From: Kitasatospora indigofera
Lineage (GTDB): Bacteria; Actinomycetota; Actinomycetes; Streptomycetales; Streptomycetaceae
Assembly (NCBI RefSeq): GCF_014655955.1
Contig: NZ_BNBO01000020.1
Span: 32,276 to 96,275, forward strand
Direction of reading: 5' to 3'
Length of the DNA stretch: 64,000 nt
Part shown: piece after piece, positions 50,116 to 56,641 of the stretch
How the letters are laid out: each line of letters starts with the position of its first letter
How positions within the stretch are numbered: position 1 is the first letter of the stretch
Made by a program: the position numbers and the translations under genes
The notes under the pieces: model-generated
The model's database searches: none
Told to the model about the DNA's origin: nothing
The model's input: only the letters and a program-made list of their open reading frames with translations

Positions 50116-51048
50116 TCATGGGCCAGACTCCGGGCCGTGATTCTCTCCGGCCCGGACGGCCGGCCAGGGCCCTCCGGGCGCCCGGCCGCCGGGCTCGGGC
50201 TCGGGCCGGTAGCGGGCCGCCGGCGGGGCGGTGACCCCGGACGGGCGGGCGAGGACCGCGCCCGCGAGCGGGCCGGGGTCCGCCAGGCGGTGCAGGGCCG
50301 TGGTCACGTACATCCGGCCGCCGCCGAAGGCGACGCTGCTGACATGCGGGGTGGGCACCGTCACCGCGGCACGCAGCCGCCCCCGCGGGTCGTAGCAGTG
50401 CACCCGCCCGGCACCCCAGAGCGCGACCCAGAGCCGGCCCCGGTCGTCGACCGTCATGCCGTCGGGCCGCCCCTCGCCGGGGCCGAGACGCACCAACGGC
50501 CGCGCGGGGCCGAGCTCCCCGGAGCCGGGTGCGACGGCGTGCGCGACGATCAGGCCGCGGGCGCTGTCGGCCAGGTAGAGCGTGCTGCCGGACGGATCGA
50601 AGGCCGGCCCGTTGGGGACGGTGAGGCCGGTCAGCACCCGGTGCGACGAGCCGTCCCGGTCGACCCGGTGGAGCGACCCGGCGCCGGGTGCCGCGTCGGT
50701 GGCCATGCTGGTGGCCCAGAACCGGCCGTGCGGGTCGCAGGCGGCGTCGTTCATCCGGATCGGGCCCGGCGCTCCCTGCTCCGCCCGGCCGCCCGGGCGG
50801 AGCACGGCCACCCCCGGGCCCGCGGCGACGATCCACTCCCCCGGACGCCCGGACACCGGGGCGGCCGCACCGAGCGGGACGCCCAGCTCGGCCTCGACCC
50901 GCGGACGCCGCCGGCCGTCGCCGGGCGCGAAGCTGTGCAGCGTCCCCCGGAGCAGGTCGACGAAGTACAGCCGGCCCTCGTGCCAGCGCGCGGCCTCGGC
51001 CAGCTGGTAGCGCTCGGGGGAACAGGGCCGCCAGCCGTCCGCGTCCAC
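50116..51048 (-). CDS. SMP-30/gluconolactonase family lactonase
   Basis: 310 residues of six-bladed beta-propeller. Typical metal-site and family elements are ARWHEGRLYFVDLL near residue 20, RMNDAACDPHGRFWATSM near 100, VPNGPAFDPSGSTLYLADS near 145 and RPDGMTVDDRGRLWVALW near 190. These enzymes hydrolyse aldono-lactones to acids. GTG 51048 is preferred because GAGGAGG lies 8 bases upstream; GTG 51081, overlapping the kinase stop, is an alternative that would add 11 residues. It is the last gene of the aldolase-kinase-lactonase operon. Confidence 0.87.
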   Translation of the reverse strand: MDADGWRPCSPERYQLAEAARWHEGRLYFVDLLRGTLHSFAPGDGRRRPRVEAELGVPLGAAAPVSGRPGEWIVAAGPGVAVLRPGGRAEQGAPGPIRMNDAACDPHGRFWATSMATDAAPGAGSLHRVDRDGSSHRVLTGLTVPNGPAFDPSGSTLYLADSARGLIVAHAVAPGSGELGPARPLVRLGPGEGRPDGMTVDDRGRLWVALWGAGRVHCYDPRGRLRAAVTVPTPHVSSVAFGGGRMYVTTALHRLADPGPLAGAVLARPSGVTAPPAARYRPEPEPGGRAPGGPWPAVRAGENHGPESGP

Positions 51049-51077
51049 CGTCAGCACCTCCTCAGGTCCGGGCACCG

Positions 51078-52016
51078 TCACCGCAGCGCCGTGCCGGGTG
51101 CGGCGTCCAGCAGGGCCAGCTCGTCGCGGAAGGGCAGTCCCTCCCAGTCTCCCGTCGCGGCGACCGCGAACGCCCCGGTGACCACCGCCCGGTCGAGCCG
51201 CTCCTCGACCGGCAGGCCGTCGAGCAGCCCGGAGAGGTAGCCCGCGACGAAGGCGTCCCCGGCCCCGACGGTGTCCCGGACCGGCACCCGGACCGCGGGC
51301 CGGGCGACCGATCGGCTCCCCGTGAACACTTCGGCACCGGCGGCCCCGCGCTTGACGACCACCTCGCCGACGCCCTGGGCGAGCAGCGCCTCGACGCACT
51401 CGGCCTCACCCCCGGCACCGGGCGGGGCGACCAGGGCGAGTTCGTCGTCCGAGGCCACCAGGATGTCCACCAGCGGGACCAGCGGCCGCAGTGCGGCCGA
51501 GGCCTCCTGCGGCGACCAGAGCTTGGCCCGGTAGTTGACGTCCAGGCTGACGAGGCCCGGCGCGGCGTGGGCGGCGGCCTCGACGGCGGCACGGGGGCCG
51601 GGGCCGAGCGCGGCGGTGACACCGCTGAGATGGACGATCCGGGCGCCCTCGGCGAGGGCGGCGGACAGGTGGCCTGGCACCAGCCGGGACCCGGCCGAGC
51701 CCGCCCGGTAGTACGAGACCCGGGTCAGGTCGGCCACCCGCGGCTCGAAGACCACCAGGCCGGTCGGTGCGGCGGGGTCGACGACGGCGTGCGAGACGTC
51801 CACGCCCTCGGCCCGCAGGGTCCGCAGGACCAGGCGGCCGAACTCGTCCTCGCCGTTGACGCCGACCCAGCGCACCGAGTGCCCGAAGCGGGCGAGGCCG
51901 ATGGCGACGTTGGTCTCCGCGCCGGCGACCGAGAGGGCGAGGTTGCCGCCGAGCAGCAGCGGACGGTCCGCCCGCATCGCCGCCATGGCCTCGCCGAGGG
52001 TCAGGACGTCGGGCAC
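51078..52016 (-). CDS. PfkB family carbohydrate kinase, likely 2-keto-3-deoxy-sugar-acid kinase
   Basis: A 312-residue ribokinase-family enzyme. The N-terminal GGNLALSVAGAETNVAIGLAR is the substrate-side glycine motif, and DTVGAGDAFVAGYL near residue 255 carries the catalytic Asp and anion hole. LDVNYRAKLW near 165 matches 2-keto-3-deoxygluconate kinases (the DxNxRxxLW motif). It overlaps the aldolase gene by 16 bp, and the product would be the direct aldolase substrate. Start GTG 52016. Confidence 0.9.
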   Translation of the reverse strand: MPDVLTLGEAMAAMRADRPLLLGGNLALSVAGAETNVAIGLARFGHSVRWVGVNGEDEFGRLVLRTLRAEGVDVSHAVVDPAAPTGLVVFEPRVADLTRVSYYRAGSAGSRLVPGHLSAALAEGARIVHLSGVTAALGPGPRAAVEAAAHAAPGLVSLDVNYRAKLWSPQEASAALRPLVPLVDILVASDDELALVAPPGAGGEAECVEALLAQGVGEVVVKRGAAGAEVFTGSRSVARPAVRVPVRDTVGAGDAFVAGYLSGLLDGLPVEERLDRAVVTGAFAVAATGDWEGLPFRDELALLDAAPGTALR

Positions 52017-52651
52017 GGGAACTCCTCGGCGAGGGTGCGGAAGGCGGCGATGCGGCCGGGCAGCCCGGCGATGTCGCCGCCGGTGCGGGCGGCGGTGCCG
52101 AGCAGCGGGCCGCCGACACCGACGGCGACGGCGCCGGCGGCCAGGAACTCGCGGGCGGCGCCGGCGTCGACCCCGCCGACGGGGACGAAGGGCACGTCGG
52201 GGAACGGGTCCCGCAGGGCCCGCAGGTAGTCGGGGCCGCCGAGGCTGCCCGGGAAGAGCTTCACCGCGGTCGCACCCTCGGTCCAGGCCAGGGCCACCTC
52301 GGTCGGGGTGACCGCGCCGGCCAGGACCGGCATGCCCAGGGACTGCGCCTCGCCGACCGCCTCGGTCAGCCCGGGGGTCACCGCGAAGGCGGCCCCGGCC
52401 CGGGCCGCCGAACGGGCGTCGGCACCGGTGACCAGGGTCCCGGCACCGAGTGCCGCGTAGGGGCCGAGGACGGCGCGGGCGCGCTCCAGGACGCTGAACG
52501 CACCGGCGGTGGTGAGTGACACCTCGACCAGGTCGATGCCGGACGCGAACAGGTCGAGGACCGCATCCAGGGCGGCGTCGGGGTCGTTCCCCCTGACGAC
52601 GGCCAGGATCCTGCGCTCGCGCAGGGCGGAGAGTAGTTCGTCTGGTTGCAC
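52001..52651 (-). CDS. bifunctional KDPG/KHG-type aldolase
   Basis: A 216-residue class I aldolase. VEVSLTTAGA near residue 42 carries the conserved Glu, and GATAVKLFPGSLGGPDYL near 130 carries the Schiff-base Lys. FVPVGGVDA and AGAVAVGVGG complete the phosphate site. It cleaves 2-keto-3-deoxy-6-phospho sugar acids to pyruvate and glyceraldehyde 3-phosphate. GTG 52651 has GGGAGG at 5-base spacing. First gene of the operon, just downstream of operator copy 6. Confidence 0.92.
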   Translation of the reverse strand: MQPDELLSALRERRILAVVRGNDPDAALDAVLDLFASGIDLVEVSLTTAGAFSVLERARAVLGPYAALGAGTLVTGADARSAARAGAAFAVTPGLTEAVGEAQSLGMPVLAGAVTPTEVALAWTEGATAVKLFPGSLGGPDYLRALRDPFPDVPFVPVGGVDAGAAREFLAAGAVAVGVGGPLLGTAARTGGDIAGLPGRIAAFRTLAEEFPCPTS

Positions 52652-52682
52652 GATGCCTCCCGGGGCTCTGATGGCAACTTTA

Positions 52683-52697
52683 GGATATCGTATACTT
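52683..52697. promoter_or_regulatory. GntR/FCD-type operator, copy 6 (divergent)
   Basis: GGATATCGTATACTT contains ATATCGTATAC, a variant of the operator core. It lies in the 106-bp divergent space between the aldolase operon and the dehydrogenase gene, so one site could control both. Confidence 0.7.
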
Positions 52698-52757
52698 TTA
52701 GCGAGTCGCCCGCACCCCTCGTCGGCGCCTCCCCAGCCCCACGAAAGGTGCCCCTCG

Positions 52758-53534
52758 ATGACCCGTACCGCCCTGATCACCGGCGCGGCCGGCGGCATCG
52801 GCCGAGCCGTCGCCGCCCGGCTGGTGGCCGACGGCCTGCACGTGGCCGGCCTCGACCTCACCGACCCGCAGCTGCCCGGCGTCGCCTTCCACCGGGCCGA
52901 CGTGACCGACAGCGAGCAGGTCCGCGACGCGGTCGGACGGGCCGTCGAGGAACTCGGCGGGGTCGACGTCCTCGTCACCTGCGCCGGGATCACCGAGGGC
53001 AGCCCGCTGCACCTGACCACCGACGAGGAGTGGCAGCACGTGCTCTCGGCCAACCTCGGCTCGGTCTTCCGGTGCGTCCGGGAGGTGCTGCCCACGATGA
53101 TGGCGGCCGGTTCGGGCTCGGTGGTCACGGTCGGCTCGGTGCTGCACCGCACCGCCGCCCCCGGCCTGCCGGCGTACGCCGCGGCCAAGGGGGCGATCGC
53201 CGCGCTGACCCGCCAGCTCGCCGTGGACTACGGCCGGTTCGGCATCAGCTTCGTCACCCTCTCCCCCGGCTGGGTCCGCACCCCGGCGACCGAGTCCCGG
53301 CTGGCCCCCGGCGAGGAGGACCTGGTGCGGCTGCGGGAGAGCAACCCGATGCGCACGGTCGTCGACGCCCGGGGCGTCGCCGAGGCGGTCGCCTTCGCCT
53401 CCTCCCCCGCGGCCGCCCTGCTCACCGGGTCCGAACTGGTGCTGGACGCGGGCGCCTCGGTGGTCAGCCCGGCCAGCCTGCTCCGCGACACGCACCGCGA
53501 GCGGATGGGACTGCCCCCGCTGGACGCCCGCTGA
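52758..53534 (+). CDS. SDR family sugar dehydrogenase
   Basis: 258 residues with TGAAGGIGRAVA (NAD(P) site) near residue 9, TCAGIT near 77, Ser in VTVGSVLHRTA near 130 and YAAAK (YxxxK) near 148. Preceded by a shared operator and divergent from aldolase, kinase and lactonase genes, it is the natural first step of the pathway (sugar to lactone). The C-terminal ERMGLPPLD tail is family-like. Substrate inferred only from context. Confidence 0.87.
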   Translation: MTRTALITGAAGGIGRAVAARLVADGLHVAGLDLTDPQLPGVAFHRADVTDSEQVRDAVGRAVEELGGVDVLVTCAGITEGSPLHLTTDEEWQHVLSANLGSVFRCVREVLPTMMAAGSGSVVTVGSVLHRTAAPGLPAYAAAKGAIAALTRQLAVDYGRFGISFVTLSPGWVRTPATESRLAPGEEDLVRLRESNPMRTVVDARGVAEAVAFASSPAAALLTGSELVLDAGASVVSPASLLRDTHRERMGLPPLDAR

Positions 53535-53550
53535 CCCACCGGACGCCCTC

Positions 53551-53592
53551 GTGCGCCGGGTGCGGGACCGGCCCGGCCCGCACCCGGCGCAC
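53551..53592. terminator. bidirectional terminator between SDR and second GntR gene
   Basis: A perfect 16-bp stem (53551-53566 and 53577-53592; GTGCGCCGGGTGCGGG arm) with a 10-base loop, 17 bp past the SDR stop and 63 bp from the convergent GntR stop. Confidence 0.8.
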
Positions 53593-53654
53593 TGGGGCCG
53601 CGGCGGCGTGGCCGGGAGGGGCTGACCGGTGGTGGCCCGGCAGGAACCGGGACC

Positions 53655-54335
53655 TCACCCCCCGTCCTCCGCCTCGTCCTCCACCTCGTGCGCCGCCTGG
53701 GAGCCGATGTGGGCGCGCGCGGCGGCCGCCGCCGCCCGCGGATCGCGCCGGTGCAGGGCCGCCATGATGGTGTCGTGCTCGTCGACCACCGAGCGCCAGT
53801 TGCGCTCGCCGAGCGGCGCCGTGATGCGGTACCGGCGGATGGTGAGCAGCAGTTGCTCGGTCAGGTCCCGCAGGATCCGGTAGCCGGCCGCCTCCGCGAG
53901 GACCCGGTGGAAGCGGGAGTTCAGCTCGGCCATCTCGGCGGTGTCGCCCTGCTCCAGCAAGTCCCGCATCTCCTGCTGGATCCCGTGCAGTTCGGCCAGC
54001 TGCCGGTCGTCGACGCGCTGCACGGCGAGTCCGGCGATCAGCGCCTCGATCACCTCGCGGGCGAGGAAGACCCCGCGCATCTCCCGGACGTCGATCCCGG
54101 CCACCGTGACCCCGGCGTGCACCCGGGAGACCAGCAGCCCGTCCGCCTCCAGCCGCTTCACGGCCTCCCGGATCGGAATCTTGCTGACCCCGAAGCTCCG
54201 GGCGAGTTCCTCCATGTTGATCCGCTCGCCGGGCCTGAGGTTCCCCTGGGCGATGGCGCTGCGCAGGCTCTCGTACGCGAGGTCCGCCTTGCTCTTCACG
54301 GCGGGGATAGGCTCCGCCCAGCTACTTCCGTCCAT
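53655..54335 (-). CDS. GntR family regulator, FCD domain (paralogue 2)
   Basis: 226 residues, closely similar to the regulator at 34104-34769: VKSKADLAYESLRSAIAQGN, SKIPIREAVKRLEADGLLVS and the FCD segments ELNSRFHRVLAEAAGYRIL and VDEHDTIMAALHRRDP. The recognition helix is nearly identical in the two, so both should bind the same operator. ATG 54335. An operator copy is 9 bp upstream, as for paralogue 1, which points to a duplicated regulator-plus-operator unit. The effector is probably a pathway intermediate. Confidence 0.9.
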   Translation of the reverse strand: MDGSSWAEPIPAVKSKADLAYESLRSAIAQGNLRPGERINMEELARSFGVSKIPIREAVKRLEADGLLVSRVHAGVTVAGIDVREMRGVFLAREVIEALIAGLAVQRVDDRQLAELHGIQQEMRDLLEQGDTAEMAELNSRFHRVLAEAAGYRILRDLTEQLLLTIRRYRITAPLGERNWRSVVDEHDTIMAALHRRDPRAAAAAARAHIGSQAAHEVEDEAEDGG

Positions 54336-54343
54336 TCGTTCAT

Positions 54344-54358
54344 CGTATGCGATATCTT
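54344..54358. promoter_or_regulatory. GntR/FCD-type operator, copy 7
   Basis: CGTATGCGATATCTT shares the first 12 bases with copies 1 and 5. It lies 9 bp upstream of the GntR paralogue 2 start. A weaker GTATAC palindrome follows at 54367-54372. Confidence 0.7.
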
Positions 54359-54448
54359 ATCGATCCGTATACCGGCGCTCGTGGCGCATCCACCCTTGCC
54401 CCAGGGGGATTTGACCGATTCCTCAGGAATCGTTGCCTGATAGAATTT

Positions 54449-54463
54449 CGTATACTATTATCG
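54449..54463. promoter_or_regulatory. GntR/FCD-type operator, divergent variant (copy 8)
   Basis: CGTATACTATTATCG keeps the CGTAT arm, preceded by TTT as in copies 3, 4 and 9, but its right arm is degenerate. It lies about 85 bp upstream of the HATPase gene. Confidence 0.5.
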
Positions 54464-54547
54464 CTCCATGGGTCGACCCGGTCGACGTCGGCCGAAGCGT
54501 CGCCCCCGGGCGAACGCCGCCCGTCCCCCGCAAGCCGAGGAGTCCCC

Positions 54548-55000
54548 ATGCCTCGCATTCTCAGCTCCCCCTGCGCCACCCGCCCGGCGCCGCCACCACG
54601 GCTCCAGCACTGCGAGCTCGCCGCCGACCCCCTGGCGCCGGGCCGGCTCCGCGGCTGGATCACCGCGCAGCTCACCGACTGGCAACTCCCCCACCTGGTC
54701 GACGACCTCGCACTGATCGCGACCGAGCTGGCCACCAACGCCCTGCGGCACGGCGGCACCGCCGCCCTCGCCACCCTCTCGCTCACCGGCCCGGACCAGG
54801 GGCCCCGAACGGTCCGCCTGGAGGTCCAGGACTCCGGCCCCGGGTTCGATCCGCGCGAGTGCGTCCCGGCCGCCGGGTCCAGCGGCACGGCCGACAGCTG
54901 CGGCGGGCGTGGCCTGCTGCTGGTCGCCGCGCTCAGCACCGCCTGGGGCACGCTGAACTCGGGGGCGGGCCAGCTGGTCTGGGCCGAAGTGACCGCCTGA
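54548..55000 (+). CDS. ATP-binding protein, HATPase_c / anti-sigma-factor kinase type
   Basis: A 150-residue single-domain GHKL ATPase of the type common in Streptomyces (RsbW/SpoIIAB-like). The N box is ATELATNALRHGG near residue 60, the G1 box is QDSGPGFDP near 98, and GGRGLLLVAALSTAWG near 120 is the G2 box. ATG 54548 has GAGGAG upstream. It lies in the sugar regulon between the second GntR gene and the second binding protein, with an operator variant in front; such a protein would tie the regulon to a sigma-factor or partner-switching response, which is inference. Confidence 0.85.
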   Translation: MPRILSSPCATRPAPPPRLQHCELAADPLAPGRLRGWITAQLTDWQLPHLVDDLALIATELATNALRHGGTAALATLSLTGPDQGPRTVRLEVQDSGPGFDPRECVPAAGSSGTADSCGGRGLLLVAALSTAWGTLNSGAGQLVWAEVTA

Positions 55001-55062
55001 GGCCCCGGCGGCCCGACAGCCCGGACGGCTCGACAGTCCGACGGCCGGGCGGCCCCGGCGGC

Positions 55063-55110
55063 CCCAGTTGCCCAGTTGCCCGGCTGCCCGGCTGCCCGGC
55101 TGCCCGGCCG
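55063..55110. repeat. 9-bp tandem repeat between HATPase and binding-protein genes
   Basis: About five head-to-tail units of GTTGCCCAG / GCTGCCCGG, just upstream of operator copy 9. It has no start codon in frame with the binding-protein signal. Confidence 0.65.
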
Positions 55111-55145
55111 CGACACGATCCGGCAACACCCCTTGGAAGCAGTTT

Positions 55146-55160
55146 CGTATATCGAATACT
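55146..55160. promoter_or_regulatory. GntR/FCD-type operator, copy 9
   Basis: CGTATATCGAATACT is identical to copy 4, including the preceding TTT. It lies 43 bp upstream of the second binding-protein gene. Confidence 0.8.
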
Positions 55161-55202
55161 CTGCGCCATCATCCACTCCGCCACCCGAGGAGTCCCCGTC
55201 CC

Positions 55203-56510
55203 ATGGCGCCCCTGCCCCACAGACTCATCGCCACCGCCCTGGCCGCCGCCTCGGCCCTCACCGCCGGTGCCTGCGCCCCGGAACCCGCCGCCCGGTCCGC
55301 CCAGCGCACCACGATCACCTTCTGGACGATGCCCTTCTGGATCGGCCGGCCGGACAACCTCAAGCATCTGGTCGAGGACTTCAACGCCTCCCAGAACAAG
55401 GTGGAGGTCCGGCTGACCGTGCTCGACTGGCAGACCGGCCGCGAGACGATCAAGAAGGCCGTCCAGAACGGCCGGGGCCCGGACGTCTGGCTGGCCAACA
55501 ACGGGCTCGAACTCGACCTCCTGACGGGCGCCAGGCTGGCCCCGCTGGACACCCTCGGCTACACCGCCGAGGACCTCGGCCGGTTCCGCCCGCTGGTGAA
55601 GGTCAACGAGTACCGTGGCCGCCTCTACGGAGCGCCGCTGTACTTCGACGTCAACGTCCTGCTCTACCGCAAGGACATCCTGCAGAAGTACGGCTTCGAC
55701 CAACCGCCCCGCACCTGGGAGGAGTTGAAGTCCACGGCGGCCGCCGTCACGACGCGTTCGGCCGCCACCGGCAAGAAGGTGAGCGGCTGGCAGTTCAAGG
55801 GCATGGACGACCACCTCAACGCCATCAACCCGACCTGGGAGAGCTTCCTCTGCCAGGCCGGCGGCAGCCTCACCTCGCCCGACTTCAAGACCTCCACCCA
55901 GAGCACCGAGGCCGGGCGCACCGCGATGACCTACATGAAGTCCTTCTACACCGACAAGATCTCCCCGGCCGGCACCAGCGCGCTGGGCGGCTTCATCGAG
56001 GGCGACGTCGCGATGTTCTCCTTCTACCAGAGCGTCATCTCCGACATCGCCGCCGGGAACGAGAAGACCAACGGCAAATGGGCCGTCGCCCCGATGCCCG
56101 TCGGCCCGAGGAGCGGCTGCTCCGCCGTCGGCGGCCACAGCCTGGTCGCCCGCGCCGGCCTGCCCGACCCCGGCGCCGCCGGCGCGTTCATGCGGTGGCT
56201 CAGCTCACCGGCGACCAGCAGCCAGTTCATGGAGTTCCACGGGATCTTCCCGTACGACACCGCGAAGGTCCCGCGCGAGACCCGGGTGGTGGTCGAGTCC
56301 TTCTACAACACCGACCCCAGCTGGGCGGCGATCATGACCCAGTTCGACCGCAGCACCGCGGACCTGCTGCTCCAGGACCGCTACGGCTTCGCCTCCCGCT
56401 GGGAGGCCCAGAAGACCGACGTGGTGGCCGGCGTCGACGGGCGGACGCCCGTCGACCAGGCGCTGCGCAGCATCGACGACAAGGTCGGCAGGGAGCTGAA
56501 CGGCGGCTGA
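55203..56510 (+). CDS. extracellular sugar-binding lipoprotein (SBP 2), orphan paralogue
   Basis: 435 residues with a lipoprotein signal ending LTAGAC and family 1 solute-binding sequence. It is highly similar to SBP 1 at 41974-43287; for instance SGWQFKGMDDHLNA and ESFLCQAGGSLTSPDFKTST occur in both. No permease gene accompanies it, so it probably feeds the transporter at 43298-45069 with a second ligand or affinity. The stretch just upstream contains operator copy 9, so both proteins respond to the same regulator(s). The in-frame extension to 55068 crosses the repeat and the operator and is not real. Confidence 0.92.
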   Translation: MAPLPHRLIATALAAASALTAGACAPEPAARSAQRTTITFWTMPFWIGRPDNLKHLVEDFNASQNKVEVRLTVLDWQTGRETIKKAVQNGRGPDVWLANNGLELDLLTGARLAPLDTLGYTAEDLGRFRPLVKVNEYRGRLYGAPLYFDVNVLLYRKDILQKYGFDQPPRTWEELKSTAAAVTTRSAATGKKVSGWQFKGMDDHLNAINPTWESFLCQAGGSLTSPDFKTSTQSTEAGRTAMTYMKSFYTDKISPAGTSALGGFIEGDVAMFSFYQSVISDIAAGNEKTNGKWAVAPMPVGPRSGCSAVGGHSLVARAGLPDPGAAGAFMRWLSSPATSSQFMEFHGIFPYDTAKVPRETRVVVESFYNTDPSWAAIMTQFDRSTADLLLQDRYGFASRWEAQKTDVVAGVDGRTPVDQALRSIDDKVGRELNGG

Positions 56511-56590
56511 CCGGGCCGGCCGGCCGGGCGGGGGTGCGCGCGGCGCCCCGCCCGCGCTGCCGCCGGGCCAGGTCCGGACCCGTGCGGACG

Positions 56591-56628
56591 GCCCGGCACC
56601 CAGCCGTGGGAACGGCCGGGTGCCGGGC
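56591..56628. terminator. bidirectional terminator between SBP 2 and the beta-helix gene
   Basis: A 17-bp stem with one A-C mismatch (GCCCGGCACCC-a-GCCGT / ACGGC-c-GGGTGCCGGGC) capped by a 4-base GGGA loop. It stands between convergent genes ending at 56510 and 56642. Confidence 0.8.
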
Positions 56629-56641
56629 GCCGGGGTGAATC

